Shown here: positions 42,125-46,222 of the stretch, piece by piece
Position numbering within the stretch: position 1 is the stretch's first letter
Layout of the letters: the number at the start of each line of letters is the position of its first letter
Assembly (NCBI GenBank): GCA_027318915.1
Contig: DAHVOH010000020.1
Location: 1-46,222, forward strand
DNA: 46,222 nt
Source of the DNA: Clostridiales bacterium
Lineage (GTDB): Bacteria > Bacillota_E > Sulfobacillia > Sulfobacillales > JAIMBI01
Reading direction: 5' to 3'
Translations under genes and position numbers: made by a program
The notes under the pieces: generated by a model
The model's input: the letters and a program-made list of their open reading frames with translations, nothing else
Database searches by the model: none
What the model was told of the DNA's origin: nothing

Positions 42125-42598
42125 GTGCGCAAGAGCTTGGGCGAGCCCGAGGGCTTGGTGCATCGCATGGCGCTCCGAGTCCGGTGGGCCGAGTGCGATG
42201 CCGCCGGCATTGTCTATCATCCGCGGGTGCTGGATTGGTTTTCTGAAGCCCGGGTGGCCTGGCTGGAGGCGGCGGGTGCCTCGTACTACAACGACGTGCG
42301 CGCGGAACATGTGGAACTCCTGGTGCTGGACTTGGCGGTTCAGTTTGTCCGGGCCCTTAGGCCGGGAGATGCGGTGCAGGTGGATGTCTGGGCCGACGAA
42401 TTGACGGCGGCGCGCATGCGGTTTTGTTATCGCGTGGAGCATCAGGGTCGGGTGGCCGTGGAAGGCTTCACCCGGCATGCTTTTGTGCGCGACGGCCGCG
42501 CGGTCAACCTGAGTCGGGCGGCGCCGGCGCTGTTTGCTCGACTGGAACGAACGGCCGCTCCAGCGCTAGGACGGCGTCCATCGGCATCGGGCGTTTAG
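42125..42598 (+). CDS. Acyl-CoA thioesterase (4HBT/YbgC family)
   Basis: The 157-residue hot-dog-fold protein has the family signature RVRWAECDAAGIVYHPRVLDWF (about 19-40), with the catalytic Asp in ECDAAG, and later GDAVQVDVWADELTAARMRF. Members hydrolyse short acyl-CoA or 4-hydroxybenzoyl-CoA esters. I chose the GTG at 42125 behind GGGGAGGAGG. The open frame extends further upstream across the tRNA genes, which cannot be coding. The next gene starts 30 bases after, so the two may be cotranscribed. Confidence 0.88.
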   Translation: MRKSLGEPEGLVHRMALRVRWAECDAAGIVYHPRVLDWFSEARVAWLEAAGASYYNDVRAEHVELLVLDLAVQFVRALRPGDAVQVDVWADELTAARMRFCYRVEHQGRVAVEGFTRHAFVRDGRAVNLSRAAPALFARLERTAAPALGRRPSASGV

Positions 42599-42628
42599 GT
42601 GGGGAGACGCGGAGGAGGGATCCAGACG

Positions 42629-44176
42629 ATGGTCAGTCCATACAAGCCAGAACCGTTGGCCAACTTTCATGATCCAAACGTCCGAGAAGCCATGGAAACG
42701 GCGCTGGCGCAGGTTCGACAGACATTCGGACGGCGATATCCTTTGGTGATCAACGGCCAACCGGTGACCACGGCCGACAGCCTGGTTTCGCGGAACCCCG
42801 GGCAACCGGACGATGTGGTGGGTGAGGTCTCAAAGGCTACCCGCGAACATATCGATGCGGCGCTGGAGGCGGGCTGGGCCGCCTTTGCCGCCTTTCGCCG
42901 CCAGAGCGGCCATGAGCGGGCCCGTTATCTGTATCGGGGCGCCGCCATCATGCGGCGGCGGAAACTGGAAATGGCGGCCTATGAGGTGTTTGAGGCCGGC
43001 AAGAGCTGGCCCGAAGCCGATGCGGACGTGGCCGAAGCCATCGACTTTCTGGAGTATTACGGACGGCAGGCGGAACGGTTGGACGCGCCGGTTGCGCTCA
43101 CGCCCCTGCCGGGGGAGGATGACCAGGCATTTTATGTGCCGCTCGGGGTGGGCGCCATCATTCCGCCATGGAATTTTCCCCTGGCCATTCTGACCGGAAT
43201 GACGGCCGGAGCGGTGGCGGCAGGCAATGCGGTGGTGTTAAAGCCGGCCAGCGCCACCCCCGTCATCGCCGCCCAGTTCATGCGCATCATGGAAGAAGCG
43301 GGCGTGCCGCCGGGTGTCATCAATTTTCTGCCGGGCGACGGGGGCACCATCGGCGATCACTTGGTGGGGCACCGGCTGACACGCTTCATCTCCTTCACGG
43401 GGTCGCGCGAGGTCGGTTTGCACATCAACCAACTGGCCGCCGAAACGGGCCCCGGCCATCGGTGGATCAAACGCGTCGTGGCGGAGATGGGTGGCAAGGA
43501 CGCGATCGTGGTGGATGAGACGGCCGATCTGGAGGCGGCCGCGCAGGGCATCGTGGCGTCGGCGTTCGGGTACCAGGGACAAAAGTGTTCGGCCTGTTCC
43601 CGTGCCATTCTGGTCGATGCCGTGTACGACCAGGTGGCGGCGCGGGTGGTCGAGCTGACCCGCGCGCTGCGGCTGGGACCCGCCGAGCGGTCCGACACGC
43701 AGATGGGCCCCGTGATCGATGGCCGGGCGCTTGAGAAAATCATGAGCTACATTCACTGGGGAAAGGAGCATGCGGTGTTGCTGACGGGCGGAGAGCGCGC
43801 CGCGGAGCCGGGCTTCTTCATCAGTCCGACGGTGTTCGGCGATGTGGAGCCGGGATCGCGTCTCGAGCAGGAGGAGATTTTCGGACCGGTCCTGTCCTTG
43901 GTGCGCGTCCCCGATTATGCGCGCGCCCTGGAGGTGGCGAACGACACCGAATACGGGCTGACGGGATCGGTGTACACCGCCCGGCGCGACCGCATCGAGC
44001 AGGCGCGCCGGGAATTTGAAGTGGGCAATCTCTACATCAATCGGAAATGCACGGGAGCCGTGGTCGGGGCCCACCCGTTCGGCGGGTTCAATATGTCGGG
44101 TACCGACTCCAAGACCGGAAGCCCCGACTACCTGCTCCTGTTTTCCCAGATGAAGGCGGTAGCCGAGCAGCTCTGA
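42629..44176 (+). CDS. rocA: 1-pyrroline-5-carboxylate dehydrogenase
   Basis: The 515-residue aldehyde dehydrogenase has exactly the length of Bacillus RocA/PutC-type P5C dehydrogenases. It carries the N-terminal PLVINGQPV segment, the NAD site VIPPWNFPLAILTGM-like stretch, FTGSREVG, the catalytic Glu in VAEMGGKDAIVV, the catalytic Cys in GYQGQKCSACSR, and QEEIFGPVLSLV. It oxidises P5C to glutamate, the last step of proline and arginine breakdown. ATG at 42629 behind GGAGGAGGG. No proline dehydrogenase is in the window. It is convergent with the ABC-F gene. Confidence 0.92.
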   Translation: MVSPYKPEPLANFHDPNVREAMETALAQVRQTFGRRYPLVINGQPVTTADSLVSRNPGQPDDVVGEVSKATREHIDAALEAGWAAFAAFRRQSGHERARYLYRGAAIMRRRKLEMAAYEVFEAGKSWPEADADVAEAIDFLEYYGRQAERLDAPVALTPLPGEDDQAFYVPLGVGAIIPPWNFPLAILTGMTAGAVAAGNAVVLKPASATPVIAAQFMRIMEEAGVPPGVINFLPGDGGTIGDHLVGHRLTRFISFTGSREVGLHINQLAAETGPGHRWIKRVVAEMGGKDAIVVDETADLEAAAQGIVASAFGYQGQKCSACSRAILVDAVYDQVAARVVELTRALRLGPAERSDTQMGPVIDGRALEKIMSYIHWGKEHAVLLTGGERAAEPGFFISPTVFGDVEPGSRLEQEEIFGPVLSLVRVPDYARALEVANDTEYGLTGSVYTARRDRIEQARREFEVGNLYINRKCTGAVVGAHPFGGFNMSGTDSKTGSPDYLLLFSQMKAVAEQL

Positions 44177-44189
44177 GGCAGGAGGCCGT

Positions 44190-45788
44190 CTAGGCGCCCG
44201 CCCGGCTCTGGCTGGCCATCGCCTCGGCGTAGGGGCGGGGCAGGAAACGGAATCGGTCGTGAGCCCAGAACAAGGTATGCGTGGAGAGGTTGTCGAGCAG
44301 TTCCCGGTCGTGCGTGACCAGCAAAACCAGCCCGGGATAGTTGCGGAGCAGCGCCTCCAACTCTTCGCGCATGGGCAGATCGAGATGGTTGGTGGGCTCG
44401 TCCAGCAACAGCACGTTGCCCGGCGCCATCAGAGCGAACAACAGAGCTAGGCGGGCGCGCTCTCCGCCGGACCAGTACCCCACCGGCGTGAGCAGCAGGT
44501 CGGCGCCGAGGCCAAATCGCGAGCCCAATTGATAGCAAGTCTCGCGATCCCAACCCTCGTCGTGGGCCAGCTCCATGCCGGTGAACTCCGCGGGGAGCAG
44601 ATCGGCCGCATGCTGGTCGTACCAGGTCAGGGTGGCATCGGGGTTCCAGTACACCCCGGGAGCGTTCTGAACCAGGGCGCGAAGCAGCGTGGTCTTTCCC
44701 GACCCGTTGGGACCCACAATGCCCAGTCGGGCTTCTGTGGGCACCTTGAACGAGAGGGCGGGCCACTGGCGGGGTCCGGCCGTCAAAATGAGGGCGTCCA
44801 CCAGCAAACCGGTGGTGCCCGCCAGCGTGCGTCCGCCATGAGCCAGGAGCCGCGGCGCCGTATGAGCTCGCGGCGGCGGAGCCACCGCCTCGCGGTCCAG
44901 CCGCGCCACCGCGTGCAGGCGACTCTTGGCTTGGGTGGCCCGCGTCCCCGCCCGATATCGGTCGACGTAGGCGAGCAGTCGCGATCGTTCCTCCTGATAG
45001 CGATTCCACTGGTCCTGCAGGCGCTGCAGCCGTTCCTGTCGCAGAGCCTGATAGCGGCGATAGCCGCCGGCCGCCGTGAAGAAGCTGCCATCCTCCCAGC
45101 TGATGATGCGGGTGGCGGTGCGCTCGAGGAAACGCCGATCATGCGAGGCCATCACCACGCCGCCTCGAAACTGGAGCAAGGTCCGCTCCAGCCATTCCAA
45201 GGCGTCCACATCCAGATGGTTGGTGGGCTCGTCCAAAAGCCAGATGGGTGCGCCGGACAGAACCACGCGGGCCAGGGCCAATCGGTGCCGCTCGCCTCCC
45301 GAGAGGCGCTGCACCGAATCGTCAAAGCGGGCGGCGGGGAACCCGACGCCCTGCAGCACTTGGTTCACCCGGGCGTCCCATTCGTAGCCGCCGAGATCTA
45401 AAAACCGTTCCTGAATCTCGGCGTACTCCTGCAAAATCGCATCCAGGTCCGTGGAGGCCGGATCGGCCATGGCGTGTTCCAGTGCGTGCAGGCGCTCGGC
45501 GAGCGTGGGAATGAGGGGATTGGCAAACTGAACCATCTCGCGGACGGTGGACGGCGCGAGATCCGCCAATTGATCCAGGCTGGCCAGGTACAGGTCGTCG
45601 CTGTGCTCGATGGTTCCGGCATGCGGCAGCACGTCGCCGCGGAGCACCTTGAACAGCGAGGTTTTGCCCATGCCGTTCGGACCCACCAGGCCGATGCGGT
45701 CGCCGGGGTCGATGCGCAAAGTGAGGCCCGACACCAAAAGGCGATCACCGGCGGAGATGGCCAACTCGTGGACACGCAGCCAAGACAT
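44190..45788 (-). CDS. ABC-F family ATPase (ribosome-associated, possible antibiotic protection)
   Basis: The 532-residue soluble protein has two ABC domains. The first holds Walker A GPNGMGKTS, signature LSGGERHRLALARV and LLDEPTNHLD. The second holds GPNGSGKTT, signature WSGGERARLALLFA and LLDEPTNHLDLP. Between them lies a long charged linker (YRRYQALRQERLQRLQDQW onward, about 240-300), the P-site tRNA interaction motif of ABC-F factors. There are no membrane segments. Such proteins rescue stalled ribosomes or remove bound antibiotics. The gene is preceded by a leader with a short ORF and a terminator, a hallmark of antibiotic-inducible ABC-F genes, and sits beside an rRNA operon. The start ATG lies right after the terminator T-run. 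Confidence 0.88.
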   Translation of the reverse strand: MSWLRVHELAISAGDRLLVSGLTLRIDPGDRIGLVGPNGMGKTSLFKVLRGDVLPHAGTIEHSDDLYLASLDQLADLAPSTVREMVQFANPLIPTLAERLHALEHAMADPASTDLDAILQEYAEIQERFLDLGGYEWDARVNQVLQGVGFPAARFDDSVQRLSGGERHRLALARVVLSGAPIWLLDEPTNHLDVDALEWLERTLLQFRGGVVMASHDRRFLERTATRIISWEDGSFFTAAGGYRRYQALRQERLQRLQDQWNRYQEERSRLLAYVDRYRAGTRATQAKSRLHAVARLDREAVAPPPRAHTAPRLLAHGGRTLAGTTGLLVDALILTAGPRQWPALSFKVPTEARLGIVGPNGSGKTTLLRALVQNAPGVYWNPDATLTWYDQHAADLLPAEFTGMELAHDEGWDRETCYQLGSRFGLGADLLLTPVGYWSGGERARLALLFALMAPGNVLLLDEPTNHLDLPMREELEALLRNYPGLVLLVTHDRELLDNLSTHTLFWAHDRFRFLPRPYAEAMASQSRAGA

Positions 45789-45790
45789 AG

Positions 45791-45831
45791 AAAAACCCTC
45801 CCATTGTGAGGGAAGGCTCTGGTGCCTTCCC
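45791..45831 (-). terminator. Attenuator: terminator and competing antiterminator before the ABC-F gene
   Basis: Read on the reverse strand, GGGAAGGC-ACCAGA-GCCTTCCC (45831-45810) and CCCTC-ACAATGG-GAGGG-TTTTT (45812-45791) are two stems that share three C residues (45810-45812), so they cannot both form completely. The second has a T-run and is a Rho-independent terminator only 3 bases before the ABC-F start codon. Its GGGAGGG arm also serves as the ribosome binding site. Confidence 0.75.
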
Positions 45832-45838
45832 GAGGCCT

Positions 45839-45881
45839 GCTAAACGGCGACGCGGGCAGACTGCTCCCGTGTGGCTGTTTA
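45839..45881 (-). promoter_or_regulatory. Large leader hairpin before the ABC-F gene
   Basis: CTAAACAGC and GCCGTTTAG form the base (one mismatch) of a 43-nt stem-loop with an inner CGGGAG...CTGCCCG stem. The stop codon TAA of the short leader ORF lies in the 5' arm of the base, so a ribosome that finishes or stalls there would open this hairpin. Confidence 0.6.
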
Positions 45882-45899
45882 GTCGAGCACTCGGATCAC
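45879..45899 (-). CDS. Leader peptide ORF of the ABC-F gene (6 codons)
   Basis: GTG-ATC-CGA-GTG-CTC-GAC-TAA (peptide MIRVLD) stands 7 bases behind a perfect AAGGAGG (45907-45913). An overlapping alternative, ATG at 45919 (MVKEDVP, stop at 45896-45898), has a weaker ribosome binding site. Either could be the sensor that stalls ribosomes when an antibiotic is present. No other purpose for such a strong Shine-Dalgarno in this leader is apparent. Confidence 0.55.
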   Translation of the reverse strand: MIRVLD

Positions 45900-45940
45900 G
45901 GCACGTCCTCCTTGACCATCCTGGACGTCATCTCCTGTGC

Positions 45941-45969
45941 ATTGTAAATCAGCACCGGGCGGGAATCAA
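45941..45969 (-). promoter_or_regulatory. Promoter of the ABC-F leader transcript
   Basis: On the reverse strand TTGATT (45964-45969) and TACAAT (45941-45946) are spaced by exactly 17 bases. Transcription would start near 45934 and give a leader of about 145 nt. Confidence 0.65.
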
Positions 45970-46082
45970 TCGGCCGCCGGATGTCGCCGCGCGCGGGGCG
46001 GCAGGACGGTGACAAAACCCGTGCGGCGCGGCATGGCAGGCGCTATCGGCTCATATTGATGAACGGCACCAGCGAATGATGG

Positions 46083-46222
46083 TTGACCGGGCCAGGAGAT
46101 GTGCTAAGATAACCGATGCTGTCGCCGATGGGCGGCACCCGGTTCTTGACAACTGGACAGTCGTGGAGAGCGGACCAACACCGACCGCCCGCGAGGGAAC
46201 TGGCGGGGCGGTTCATGATGGA
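46083..46222 (+). promoter_or_regulatory. rRNA operon promoter and leader; 16S rRNA starts at the edge
   Basis: TTGACC (46083-46088) and TAAGAT (46105-46110) form a promoter with a 16-base spacer. GTTCTTGACAACT (46142-46154) resembles the boxA antitermination element of Bacillus rrn leaders (GTTCTTTGAAAACT). ACCGCCC and GGGCGGT (46184-46190, 46206-46212) form a pre-16S stem. The last bases, TTCATGATGGA, match the run into GAGTTTGATCCTGGC of a 16S 5' end, so 16S rRNA should start within about 7 bases of the edge. Confidence 0.65.

Overview
The window is high-GC DNA (roughly 65% by eye) from a spore-forming, Firmicutes-type chemolithotroph, most like a Sulfobacillus-grade acidophile or thermophile. 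I cannot name the genus. Support comes from the Bacillus-like order tadA - tRNA-Ser - SRP RNA - dnaX - ybaB - recR - bofA, from rpoE(delta) - pyrG, from a c-di-AMP riboswitch on a cell-wall hydrolase gene, and from Bacillus-like rRNA operon leader signals at the right edge.

Layout. 1-3.5 kb: the start of a membrane protein, a serine esterase, and a small operon with an SPFH protein. 3.7-9.6 kb: the informational block tadA, two tRNA-Ser, a small SRP RNA, dnaX, ybaB, recR, bofA and gltX. 9.5-10.6 kb: selD, itself a selenoprotein gene with an in-frame UGA and a hairpin just behind it. 10.6-20 kb: rlmI-like methyltransferase, a phosphate-type MFS carrier, a NodIJ-like ABC exporter with an LspA-like third gene, an amidinotransferase-fold enzyme, an IscA/ErpA protein, and a MarR regulator divergent from a hydroxyacyl-CoA dehydrogenase / enoyl-CoA hydratase pair. 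20-21.7 kb: an NlpC/P60 hydrolase behind a ydaO-type riboswitch.

22.2-35.8 kb is the centrepiece. A CsoR-family regulator and two unknown small genes are read leftward. Divergent from them is a ~12.4 kb operon with a clear promoter and terminator: dsrE-like, shdrC1, shdrB1, shdrA, hyp, an HdrC-HdrB fusion, two lipoate-binding proteins (LbpA), a lipoate ligase-like sLpl, tusA, a second dsrE, etfB, etfA and a membrane HdrD-like ETF:quinone oxidoreductase. This reads as a cytoplasmic sulfane-sulfur oxidation pathway. DsrE and TusA proteins pass persulfide sulfur to the sHdr complex, LbpA carries intermediates on lipoate, and electrons leave through EtfAB and the membrane protein to (mena)quinone.

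35.9-46.2 kb: rpoE and pyrG, a DUF1540-type protein, the envelope-stress set PspA-PspAA facing PspAB-HtpX, a TauE/SafE exporter (possibly for sulfite), tRNA-Gln and tRNA-Glu, a thioesterase, a P5C dehydrogenase, and an ABC-F ATPase behind a leader that looks like ribosome-controlled transcription attenuation. The last ~140 bases are an rRNA operon promoter and leader; 16S rRNA should begin at or just beyond the right edge.
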